Assembly (NCBI GenBank): GCA_003427395.1
Contig: BFEA01000077.1
Coordinates: 709,020 to 729,190 of the forward strand
DNA from: Chara braunii
Lineage: Eukaryota; Streptophyta; Charophyceae; Charales; Characeae
Length of the DNA stretch: 20,171 nt
Reading direction: 5' to 3'
The notes under the pieces were generated by a model. The model ran no database searches. It worked only from the letters and a program-made list of their open reading frames with translations, and was not told the origin of the DNA. The translations under genes were made by a program, and so were the position numbers. This document shows positions 1 to 8,800 of the stretch, one piece after another (position 1 is the first letter of the stretch; each line of letters begins with the position of its first letter).

Positions 1-191
1 AGTTGACACAGGTATTGTACACAGGTAAGTTGGGGAACTAGGGATCGAGCCCTGGGATCTGCATCAGCTACCTCGAACTGGTGAATACCGTTTCAAATGT
101 CCGGAACCCCCAAAAAAACAAAACCGGGCCGGGAAAACCCCCAAAACAATTCTGGGGGCTTGGCTCCTCAGTGGGGAAGGGTCCTGGACCG

Positions 192-230
192 TTTTTTTTT
201 TTTTTTTTTTGGGCGGGGGGGGGGGGGGGG
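192..230. repeat. T19 / GGGC / G16 homopolymer block
   Basis: Nineteen T (192-210) are followed by GGGC and then sixteen G (215-230). The G run could form a quadruplex on this strand, and such tracts are also prone to replication slippage and sequencing-length error. No gene is associated with it. The exact lengths should not be trusted, because homopolymers of this size are often miscounted. Confidence 0.9.
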
Positions 231-234
231 CAGA

Positions 235-288
235 TCCGGACCTTCCGGAGTCCGGACTGAATCCAGACCGTCTGGACGACGGTCCGGA
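235..288. repeat. Cluster of TCCGGA palindromes
   Basis: TCCGGA occurs at 235-240, 244-249, 251-256 and 283-288, with a fifth copy at 100-105. The block also contains the palindrome GTCCGGAC (250-257) and a near-palindrome with 7-bp arms at 262-276 (TCCAGAC, one central base, GTCTGGA). About five copies of a given 6-mer are expected by chance in the whole 20 kb, so four in 54 bp is a real local enrichment. Dense short palindromic motifs occur in subterminal regions of some DNA transposons, but I see no terminal inverted repeats or transposase here. Confidence 0.7.
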
Positions 289-305
289 AGACATGAAGAA
301 AAGTT

Positions 306-556
306 GCGGCCGTGAAACTCAGAAAAGAAGGGAAAAAAAAAAGGAGACTAAGCTTTGGCCGTGATTGCAGTTGTATACATTCTTGGAAGTGGTAGTGTGA
401 GTGTGCCCTGAGTGAGGGCATCTCAGCCCCATAGTCAGGTTGTGAGATTCGAAAAAGAGAAGGGGAAAAAAAAAATGGGCATACTGCCGTGAAAATGGCT
501 GCACACATTCCCCCAAGTGCCAGTGCGATGAGCGTTACAATCCTCTGACGAAACAC
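306..556. repeat. Degenerate tandem duplication, period about 125 bp
   Basis: Two diverged copies sit head to tail, at about 306-430 and 431-556. Each has, in order, a GTGAnAnTC segment, an A-rich stretch ending in a run of about ten A, a GCCGTGA segment, an ACATTC segment and an AAGTGnnAGTG segment. The alignment needs several small gaps, so the duplication is old. Open frames on both strands here look incidental. Confidence 0.5.
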
Positions 557-660
557 AGCTTGAGCAGATCACGGATTCCGTCTTGCCTCGTTGGCAGGGG
601 ACTCGTCAGAAACACACGACAAAGAAAAAAAAGAAAACAGTAACATTCAGAATATGACCG

Positions 661-674
661 CCTTACCGGTAAGG
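661..674. repeat. 14-bp perfect palindrome
   Basis: CCTTACCGGTAAGG reads identically on both strands. It places a GTAAGG splice-donor-like sequence on each strand, which can mislead gene finders. No other function is evident. Confidence 0.85.
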
Positions 675-1020
675 TGCATTCTGTGGAGGAAGACTGTCAG
701 CACGGCCAGACTGCCAATCCAACAGACAACTACTTGATCTTGCAAAGTATGCAGATACGATCTGCATCCGCCCCCACATTTTAGTGCCCACATATGGTCT
801 GCTGTTGGATTTCACCGACCCTGCATCACTTGGCATTGCCCTCACCCACAGGGGGGAGGGGGGGGATTGACCTAGAAGGCTAGAAGTCATCAAAGGCCAG
901 GCAAAGCATTACCACGAGTCACAACAGCATTGGCTGTGTGTGGCCTACACACAACCTTGCAACCCCTTCGCGGACGGTACGGCCACAGCCCTTCACAAGT
1001 ACTTCGGCTGCGGCTCAAGA

Positions 1021-1128
1021 TTTTTTGTTTTCTTTTTATGTGGTTAGTTTTTTTGTTCTGTTTTTCCTTCTTTTTATGTGGTTCTCGTTCTTAGGTTTTT
1101 TGTTGTTTTCAGTTTTTATGGTTGCGGC
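1021..1128. repeat. T-rich low-complexity tract with a 15-bp direct repeat
   Basis: The tract is dominated by T with scattered G and C. The 15-mer TCTTTTTATGTGGTT appears at 1031-1045 and again about 38 bp later (1069-1083). The 99-residue open frame across it (938-1237) is rich in F, L and V only because the DNA is T-rich. Confidence 0.7.
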
Positions 1129-2534
1129 TCCCGTTCCATGGAAGTGCACACACAGGATGCTATTCCACATCCTTTTCTTGAGACTTTCATGGGAAGGATG
1201 TGAGGAGAATACTCCTCTGAGAAGGATGCGGGGATAATATTATTTGCCTCCTGTCGATAAGGGGACAGCAGGAGACAATAAGGTTGAAGAGGAAATGATG
1301 ACGTTGAGATTGAGTTGACACGTCACACTGTCACACCCCAAAATCCGTGTTTTATCCTTCCAAACATCTGCAAAATTGGAACAATCCAGAGAAGAGTAGT
1401 ATGGCTCCTGCTGAAGGATGACATTACCCATCCCATGATTCCCATGATCCATCTAAAACATTTCAACCTTCGGCATGCGCTGACACCTTCTGCAGGCTCG
1501 GTAGAGACTCAAGGCAGGTTGACATCTTTGTCTTCTTTTTCTTGAAAAGGCTAAGTATTGAGTCATAGCAAGAATGGAGAACTGAGGCTGGGTTCCTCAG
1601 AATTCTACCCCGCCATGCTTGGGCTATTACTCAGCTTTGGCTGGTACTGGAAACCGGATCCAGCGTCCCAGTATTACTGGTAGCAGATGGGACCTACCAG
1701 GCCCAGTGCAGCCTGCTTAGTCAGAACTTGAGTAAACCCGACAAAAATCCAACCAGCCTAATACAGCGTGGTGTCTTTTTCCCCACTCTGTAGACAAACT
1801 CTACCGTTTTGCCTTTCGGCATTGGCATGGCGACCCATACTGACTCGTATAACCCCCCTTCCCAGTTCCCTCGACCTTCTCCTTCCACGTTACCTGGAAG
1901 CCTTCCCCCACCAACCCCTGGGCCCCCAACTTCCGCACATCCCTATACAACTGATACTTCTTCCCTCCCCTCTGCCTGTCGGCCAAGGTAGGATCTTCCC
2001 GAACACCTGCCAATGGGGTGTGGTCGCGGCGGATAGGAGATCCTTTAGTACCGCTGGGATCGAAGGGGTGGGACTGGGAATAGGGCTCACTTGTACATTT
2101 ACGCCCACCTCACAGGGAAGGAATCTCTCCAGTGCACCTGGATCAATTGGGACAGGTGTGGAATCAGGACATCATGGGCAAAACCTGTAATTTTTTATTT
2201 TTTTTGCACCCGCTTTGAAAGGTGATACGAGTATCCTCCCTCCCAAAGTGGCCTCCCAGGTTGAAGCCCCCAATCTATCAGTGCGGAGCATGCTGGAAAA
2301 CGGGTCCAGCCTCCCTTAACCGAACAGCAGACAGTTCCAACCACCAGTACATCCATGCCTCTTTTGTACGAGGCGGATCGCCAATACGCGCCAAGCTTTG
2401 ATGAAACACCACCGCGGGGATTTTGATTTTTGTTTTGCCCGAGCCCCCAATTTTTTCAGAGAGGCTGAATCATGATACTCAATGTGGTTGGGGCCATGTA
2501 CTGGTGGTTTAACATACTTTGAGCCGTTGCATAC

Positions 2535-2690
2535 AGCAGCCTAGCTCAACAGGTTAGGCACGCAAGTGGCATTCAAGAGGTTGTGGGTTCAATCCCCATG
2601 GCCGCCTGCGGTACGCTGGTGCCAACTAGCTGAGATTGTCAGCTTGATCCCCCTAGTCTGTATCAGCAGGGTCTCCAGCTAACAACATGG
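2535..2690 (+). mobile_element. tRNA-derived SINE head (candidate)
   Basis: A pol III A box (TAGCTCAACAGG, 2542-2553) and B box (GGTTCAATCCC, 2586-2596) start exactly 44 bp apart, the spacing found in a tRNA. A T-arm folds well: a 5-bp stem (2583-2587 with 2595-2599) around the 7-nt loop TTCAATC. The D-stem pairs 3 of 4 and the acceptor arms (2535-2541 with 2600-2606) pair 5 of 7. The anticodon stem (2561-2565 with 2573-2577) does not form, so this is not a working tRNA. About 90 bp of unrelated sequence and then a (GTGTGA)n tract follow, the usual head-body-simple-repeat layout of a SINE. The right boundary is uncertain and I saw no flanking duplication. Confidence 0.55.
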
Positions 2691-2712
2691 GTGTGAGTGT
2701 GAGTGTGAGTGG
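2691..2712. repeat. (GTGTGA)n microsatellite
   Basis: Three to four tandem copies of GTGTGA lie about 90 bp downstream of the tRNA-like head. They may be the simple-repeat tail of that SINE. Confidence 0.75.
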
Positions 2713-2760
2713 ATTGTGTATGGTGTGTGGGAGAGTGTTGGCCTTAGACACTGCTGTTAC

Positions 2761-3611
2761 TCGATGTGGGTGGGGGAAGATGAAAAGGGAGGTGCAGGTA
2801 CTGGCAAACGCTCAATCCTTGTGTTAGCCGCACCACAGACTGTAGCCCCAACTCTGCACCCTAAACCACTAGGGCAAGGGGCAAACATGCAATAGAAGCT
2901 AGGTTACCAGGGTCGCCCGGGCAAACTTGCACAGGGGGTGGCCCGCCCAGGGTACCGGCCAACTTCAAAAAGGGGGTCAAGGTTTTCTTTTCTTTTTTCC
3001 CCAAAGGGAAGGTGGAGGGGGGCGGGGGGGCAGTTGGGCAATTTTACGCCCACTCAGATGTGCCCAAATCCGGCCTTGTCTTTGGATTTGGGTGTCTTTG
3101 GGGTATAAGCGGGGTTCGAAAGGGCCCTAAGCGGCTTAAAGGGGCATAAAGGGGCATGATATAATTTAGTATTTTGTTCTTATTTAGTATTTCAGATTCG
3201 ATAATGAATTTCGGGGTGACCCTCAGCCAAAAGATGTTTGCCTTGCAATTCTGCATGACATCGTTTTTTTCCAGATGTTTTTGGAAGGGGAGGGTAAGGG
3301 GAGGGTTGTGCTGGGACTGCCCGGGACCTTTACCAGCACTTCACCCGGACCTGGCCCGGCCAGGCCACCTGGGTCGATCTGAGGCAACCCAGGTGGCCCG
3401 ACTGGTGACCCAGATTAGGAGTAGCGTTCGGTACATAGTGAAAGATAAAGGATTTGAGAGAAGAATATCGACGTGTAGTTAAGAGGGAAGGGAAAGAAGA
3501 AGAAGAAAAAAGCTAAGAAAAAAAAGGGTCCTTCGGGACATACATTACAATTGGAACGGAAGGGAGAAGATTAGCATCACAGCGAAAGACCAAGAGACAG
3601 CCCAACTCCCA
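2761..3611. other. Intergenic stretch without a recognisable gene
   Basis: No gene is supported. The content is G/C-homopolymer-rich DNA (around 3000-3031), a short AT-rich part (about 3155-3210), a strong hairpin (3350-3398) and A-rich DNA (3480-3530). Open frames of 67-102 codons overlap one another on both strands without splice or codon support. Confidence 0.5.
3350..3398. repeat. Overlapping palindrome and 12-bp-stem hairpin
   Basis: GGCCACCTGGGT (3363-3374) and its exact reverse complement ACCCAGGTGGCC (3387-3398) flank a 12-nt loop. The left arm overlaps the palindrome CCTGGCC-C-GGCCAGG (3350-3364). Twelve consecutive GC-rich pairs make a very stable stem. There is no following T run, so I do not call it a terminator. 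Role unknown. Confidence 0.75.
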
Positions 3612-4155
3612 TTGCCCAACATAACCCACGCCTGGGGCCGGGTCCCACCTGCAGTGTTGGGTTGCCTCAATGTTGGGTTTTCAATCACGTGTGGCCGTGG
3701 ATCCACGAATTTATTGAATGGCTGTTGGAGAAACAGTTCTCGTGGGCTTTCTTCAGACTTCGAGCACAGCCAAACATTTTGTAAAATACTGTCTTCTTTG
3801 CCAAAAAATTACAGAAGGGATTGCAACAGCCGTTGAGGTTTCTGCCCTCTTTGAGGCGGGGCAAAAACCTCAACCAGGCCGTGAAGAGTGCTTGTGGCAG
3901 TTTATCAGCAACGTTGTACTGAAACACATTTCCAATGTAACTGGACATTACGAAAACCACATGCATCCAGCGCTTTAGTGGTTTCCCATGTATTGGGACT
4001 ACTAATTGCTTAAGACACCTGAACAGTGTTGAAACATGGGCATTGGCATACAGTACCACACACATAATCATTACTGCTCCAATATGAAAAGGGCAGTGGT
4101 TGGCAGATCCTGCCAACCCCGTAGTAGATGGCATGACAAGTGGTGTGCAGTCCAT
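3612..4155. other. Region of overlapping open frames, coding status unclear
   Basis: Several frames stay open over the same DNA: plus 3718-3978 (86 codons, containing CLLCQK), plus 3612-3836 (74 codons) and minus 4155-3685 (156 codons). A plus-strand AG at about 3750, preceded by TTTCTT, could be a splice acceptor leading into the 3718-3978 frame. None of the frames matches a family I recognise. At most one can be real, and I cannot choose without homologues or transcripts. Confidence 0.25.
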
Positions 4156-4414
4156 CTTCGGTTGTGGTGCTGGATTCGGCGAAGTGCGTGCGGGCCATAT
4201 TCTGCTCTAGTGTGAATGGACCTAGATGTGAGTGCATCCCGTGTTCCGTTCTAGTGTGCATGAACCTGGTCCTCAATTCTATAGGTAGTACACCGAAGAT
4301 GCACAGCATGTTTGCCTGGCAGCACCGACGCTGAGCATGAATGCACATGTCAGCGAAGTGCATTGGAGATTACTAATAGCAAGCTTATCTTTTTGAAGCT
4401 CTTGCAAAGAGAAA

Positions 4415-4749
4415 GTCAGAGTGCATAACAGCAATTCACCATTTTCTATTTTATGAACGAAATTGAAACTGACTAAAGTGGCCGAACTCAGGTCAAAATT
4501 CCTAAAATGCCATACCCCCTGGATATATCTGGATTCTGGACTTAGTTGGAGTCCACGGAGACCGGCGTTTTAAAAACGCCATGACCCCTCGGTGCATCAG
4601 GACTTCGCTTCAGTCCAGGGGGTACGGCGTTTTAAGAATGTCTTGCCCTCATTTTTGCCAAACCTGAATCGGGCCAATTCAGCCGGTTTCAATTTCGTTC
4701 GAAAAATGAAAAACGTCCATTTTGATGAAATTGCTGTTGCATCTGGACT
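4415..4749. repeat. Long imperfect inverted repeat (foldback element)
   Basis: The left arm (about 4415-4523) is the diverged reverse complement of the right arm (about 4614-4749). Anchors in order outwards from the centre: 4504-4523 matches 4614-4633 at 18 of 20 positions. A 15-bp block at 4455-4469 (GAACGAAATTGAAAC) is exactly complementary to 4686-4700. An outer block contains GAATTGCTGTT-like sequence on both sides. The left arm lacks about 15 bp present in the right. The central part also holds a 62-bp direct repeat (from about 4537 and about 4599), each copy with GGACT-7 nt-AGTCC and GGCGTTTTAA. The first copy forms an extra palindrome at 4564-4580. Candidate MITE-like foldback or source of hairpin RNA; no transposase is seen. 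Confidence 0.65.
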
Positions 4750-5492
4750 AAGATCACCAACACACTCCCACAATCCCATCATTCAAATGGGATCATCCGG
4801 GAATACGAGCTTTTTTGCTCGTGCATGTGGAAGACCCTTTTGGTGCATGTATGTGGCCGCTTCAGGCTGCTACATACATTGAGAAAATCAGCAGAAATAG
4901 TGCTGTCGAACTTCGATTGATACAAGCTATTTTTTGTTCATGCATGCAGTCCTGTATAAGCACGCACCATGACACTCGAAAGCCCCTGTATCAGAATGCA
5001 CCTCGTCCCCAACGTGCAGAAAGTGCATTGGAGAACAAAGGGTCACCTGAAAGCATGTGCTTTCCCATTCTCCTCCAATACGTCTCAAGAAGCAGTCTCC
5101 TCCCATGCGCTTGCAGGTTTCCTCCTGTTGTTCAGCCGGCCATTGATTGTGTCTTGCCCATCAGAGTCTTACTCTTCATTTGCGAATTGCTCGTCGTATG
5201 TTGCCTACGGGCTTTGTTCACAAGATCACTGTGTTTCACGTAGCGCTCTATTTCACGTGGCTATGGTGAATGAATGGAATGATGGCAACCGAGATTCGAG
5301 CCTGAGACTTCTTATCTTCCATATTACTGACAGTGTGCAGCTACAATCGACCTTTGTCTACGGCTCGGTCTATCGTTTAGCCTCGGAGCTTGCTTGTGCA
5401 GATGGCGGGTGAGAAGCCGAATGCTGGCCGTCATTGCAGAGACGTTCCCGTGCGCTATGGACAAATGCACTTTGCAAAAACTGTCCCTGAGA
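4750..5492. other. Intergenic stretch without a recognisable gene
   Basis: Overlapping open frames (4815-5243 and 4969-5412) reach 142-147 codons, but they overlap each other out of frame and show no motif I recognise. Short echoes such as AAGTGCATTGGAGA near 4355 and again near 5024 suggest an old dispersed repeat. I would not annotate a gene here. Confidence 0.45.
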
Positions 5493-5574
5493 GAGCAGGG
5501 AGCAAGTACATACCTCTCCCCAAGAGCAGGGACGAAGTACATACCTCTCCCCAAGAGCAGGGAGCACGTACATC
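5493..5574. repeat. 31-bp tandem repeat, about 2.6 copies
   Basis: Unit 1 (5493-5523) and unit 2 (5524-5554) differ by a few bases around the AGCA/ACGA position, and a third unit is partial (5555-5574). Each begins with GAGCAGGG and contains GTACAT. The unit is not a multiple of three and crosses open frames on both strands, so those frames are probably not coding. Confidence 0.85.
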
Positions 5575-5832
5575 CCAACAGGGTGGGCGGCGAGCGTCCA
5601 AGAGTCATGTTGCGCGGGGAATAGACACATATAATTCTACAACCTGTGAACAAGCATCGCCCGTTCAGTGTTGGAAACTTCAGTTTAATTCCATGTGCAA
5701 CGACCACAGAGCTGAATGCTCACCGCTTCTTCTGCATCTCTAACATAGTTTTCGCAACTTTTTGGCGTGAATGAATCGGCCTTTTTTTTTTTTGTTGGCG
5801 CACCTTCAGGAAATGTTCCTCTGGACAGTTAT
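5575..5832. other. 3' flank of the minus-strand gene, no further gene seen
   Basis: Nothing convincing is coded here. The stretch has a run of T near 5781-5793 and lies just downstream (in transcription) of the AATAAA signal of the minus-strand gene, so its right part may be the gene's 3' end region. Confidence 0.4.
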
Positions 5833-5839
5833 ATTTATT
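5833..5839 (-). terminator. AATAAA polyadenylation signal
   Basis: On the minus strand AATAAA lies at 5839-5834, about 40 bases past the TGA at 5882-5880. Position and sequence fit a eukaryotic poly(A) signal for the five-exon gene. No cleavage site can be fixed from sequence alone. Confidence 0.55.
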
Positions 5840-5879
5840 GAAAAATGAACGCTTACTATTACAAAACACAAAAAGGATG

Positions 5880-8800
5880 TCACCCCATTGAGTAAAGTAA
5901 ACTCAACAATGGCCACATCCCACCTATGGCTTTGAGCTAGGATAAATGAACAGTATGGCACTGCAACTTTTAAGAGAACAAAAATTTCAAAATAGTTGAT
6001 TCAGAAGTTAATAAGAACCGAAAGAAATGCTACTAAAACCCGTTGTCCCTACCTGTGGGAAATTAATTTGGGGAAAGCAAAATACGTCTGGCACAGTCTG
6101 AGCGAAACTCACTGTTGTAAGGGGAAAGTCTTTGCGGTACAGGGAAACGACTTCCATCATTTCTGAAATGAATTTGGACAACATGGATGACCAGTGTACT
6201 CGGCGCCCAAAAGAAGAGTCTCAGACGAGTTTGTTGTTGGACAGCCAAACTTGTCCTGTCAGAGTGTCCTCCTTCTCAGGAGATAATGATGGCTCACTCT
6301 GTGCAATTCTCTCGTTCCGGAAATCTGGCTTTCTCAATGCAGAAAGACATTTCTCGCCAAAACCACAAAGCCAGAACATGCTGGGAAACGAAGTTACAGA
6401 ATACCAAAAAATTAGGAAATGAATTGGGGCATACTCATCTCCCAAACCCAGCCTACCAGAGCATATCGATTCGTCTTTCGAACCAACCCACTCAGCTACC
6501 TATCTAAATTCTACTCATACTCCATCGCTAATCACAGCCCGCAAGAGCTGGAAATCCTGAACAAAGAGGCCCAGTGCAACATACTAGAAACCTTCCGACT
6601 GAGAAAAGTGAGGGTCTCAAAGGCCAAGCCCTGGGAAGTCTTCCAACCGAATCTTGGCATTTCAGACCTCGAATTCGACCTGAAAGAGTGGGTCTGGAAG
6701 AAGGGTAAGACCGGGAGAGCGAGGACGATATGTGGGTACAATGTCAAATTTGGTTATGACTTGGGGCTACAGACCACATATCCGGACCCCAGACTCAAAA
6801 GGAGAATGGAGTGGCATCCTGAATTTAGACCCCACGGAGTCCATTTCCATCCCTTGGACGAATTACCTGTCTACTAGACCGGTTAGGATTCGAAGCATGC
6901 AGTGGCTCATTGTGCACGCATCGCTGCCGGTCAACCAATGGCTCCAAAACAGGAGGAAACATACGGACCCTGACAGCTCTGAATTATGCAGGTTGTGCAC
7001 AAACAACATCCCGGAAGATATACCCCACTGCCTCCTATATTGGACTGAAGCAGCATGGATATGGAACAAGGTGCACGACCTATGGTCCCTCCTCTTCCCA
7101 TCACCCCCTCTGTCCACAACCCCTCTGAACATCCTGCTCCCATCCAACAATACTAATAATCTCAAGGGAGGCAAGGAAGTCTGGTTTCACCTGCTCAGGA
7201 AGCTGGCTCTATGGGTAATATGGAAAAGGTGTACCAAGACTATCGACGGCACTGAGGTGGCAAGGGAGGAAATGTGGATTCTACTGCTGCGAATGGGGGA
7301 AACTGAGATTCGATCCAGGTGGAGGGAGGTGACATCAGCAACGAAAGTCATACCAGAAAGGCTGAGAAAATGGCTTCTACAGGGAAAGGTCGCAACCGTG
7401 TCAGATAACAGGTTGATTTGGAAAAAATGGCACAGCACAACTTCAGCAAGGACAATGACCCACTGATGGGCAAACTGAGATTAAAATCTCAAAAATGTAG
7501 ACAACTCTCCTCTTTTCTTGCTTTACACGAATCATCTGACAGAGTCACAGTAGATTCTGAGAGGAAAAGTGGTAGGGCAAGCTGACAGCCAATCCTCCGG
7601 CTCTGGAGCAATCAATGCTGGTCAGGATTCCTTCGGCCAGACCTAAGGAACGTGAGTGTTCACCAACTTCACCATGTATTTCAATTCTTGACTTGCTGGT
7701 GGGAAGGAACCGGACTGACGCCCCCCAGAATAGATATGGAGCCAGGACCATAAGGACCTGTTTCAACCCAAAAAAAAAAAAAAAGGAAATGAATTTCTGC
7801 TAACCAATCTATTACATTCAAGATGTAAATCTTCGTTACCTGTCAATTTCGAGCATGTCAACAGCTCGGCTCTGGCCCTCATGCAAGATGTGATTGAAAG
7901 AGTCCAATGACTCACGTAGGTTCCAGCCCGAGACATATGCTACGGGTTTTGTCCAGAAACTGAAAAAATGAAAAACAAGTAAAAAGAAACGAGAAAAGTT
8001 GGAAAACAGCAAAAGACCAATAAAAGCAGACAGCAGTCCCATGTGGCTGACAACAGCTGACAGTGGAGGACCTCTTGGTATTATGGTTTTTCCTTTTTTG
8101 CGAGGATCTGGGTCCTCGGTAGGCCTATGGGGCCCTGTTTGCAGCATTGCCCGCCCTAAGTGAAGGCGGAGGTGCCCGCCCTAAGTGAAGGCGGGCCTGA
8201 CATATCGCAAGAGGCTCTCGACTGTCAATTTCGTATTTGGGGTCCAGGTAGTTGCGATGCGCCAGTTGGTTGAAAGAAACTCAGGCCGGGCAACACAGAC
8301 ATTTCCACGGCCTTCCGGGCTTTTCCAAAGAATGCAGGCCCTGGGCGTGATTCGCAGCCTCATACAGAGACAGTTGGGCGCCCAACCAAACGAGGCCCAG
8401 CAGCCCAGTAGCTGCTGTACACAGGCAGCCTCCTGGGGCCTTCCGGAAGCTTCTGGGCCCAGGCCAGTGCAGCCAGGCTGTGCGAGCAGGCCAACTCTTT
8501 CCATAAAGGAAAGAGCTCTGCCCTGGCTGCCGCATGGAGACACTCGCATGCTAGCGGCAGCGAGGTGCAGCACGTGCGGTCGTGCAGGGAAGAAGGGTGC
8601 TGCTGAGGGCAGCGCCATAGCCCAGCCACCATAGCTGTGGGCTTGGGCTACAGTGAGGCGCAGGGGTGGTCTTCGGGTATAAGAGAGGACAGACGTGGGA
8701 GGAAAGTCGGGGGATAGGTGAAGGATGATGATGATGATGATGTGAGGGCACTTACCTTGTATTGGCAATGGTCTGCATGGGCGACATCTTCAAGTACTTC

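Larger units (their letters stand above)
557..2534. other. Intergenic stretch without a recognisable gene
   Basis: I see no convincing gene in this stretch. It contains a 14-bp perfect palindrome (661-674), a T-rich tract (1021-1128) and a proline-rich open frame (1809-1991) whose composition just reflects CT-rich DNA. A stretch on the minus strand at 820-667 has an AG acceptor, an open frame and a GTAAGG donor and could be an exon. I found no partner exon for it, so it is not annotated as coding. Confidence 0.5.

Noticed and set aside
42-52. B-box-like GGATCGAGCCC near the window start
   Set aside because: The matching A box would fall outside the window and no T-arm forms well, so a second SINE or tRNA cannot be supported.
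1801-2190. Overlapping proline-rich frames on both strands
   Set aside because: Composition follows CT-rich DNA, with no motif, splice context or start preference.
2535-2607. Functional tRNA gene
   Set aside because: The T-arm and boxes are good, but the anticodon stem does not pair and the acceptor has two mismatches.
8185-8768. Open frames of 149 (plus) and 195 (minus) codons
   Set aside because: The region is GC-rich and falls in intron 1 of the minus-strand gene; the frames contain tandem and hairpin repeats and no recognisable domain.
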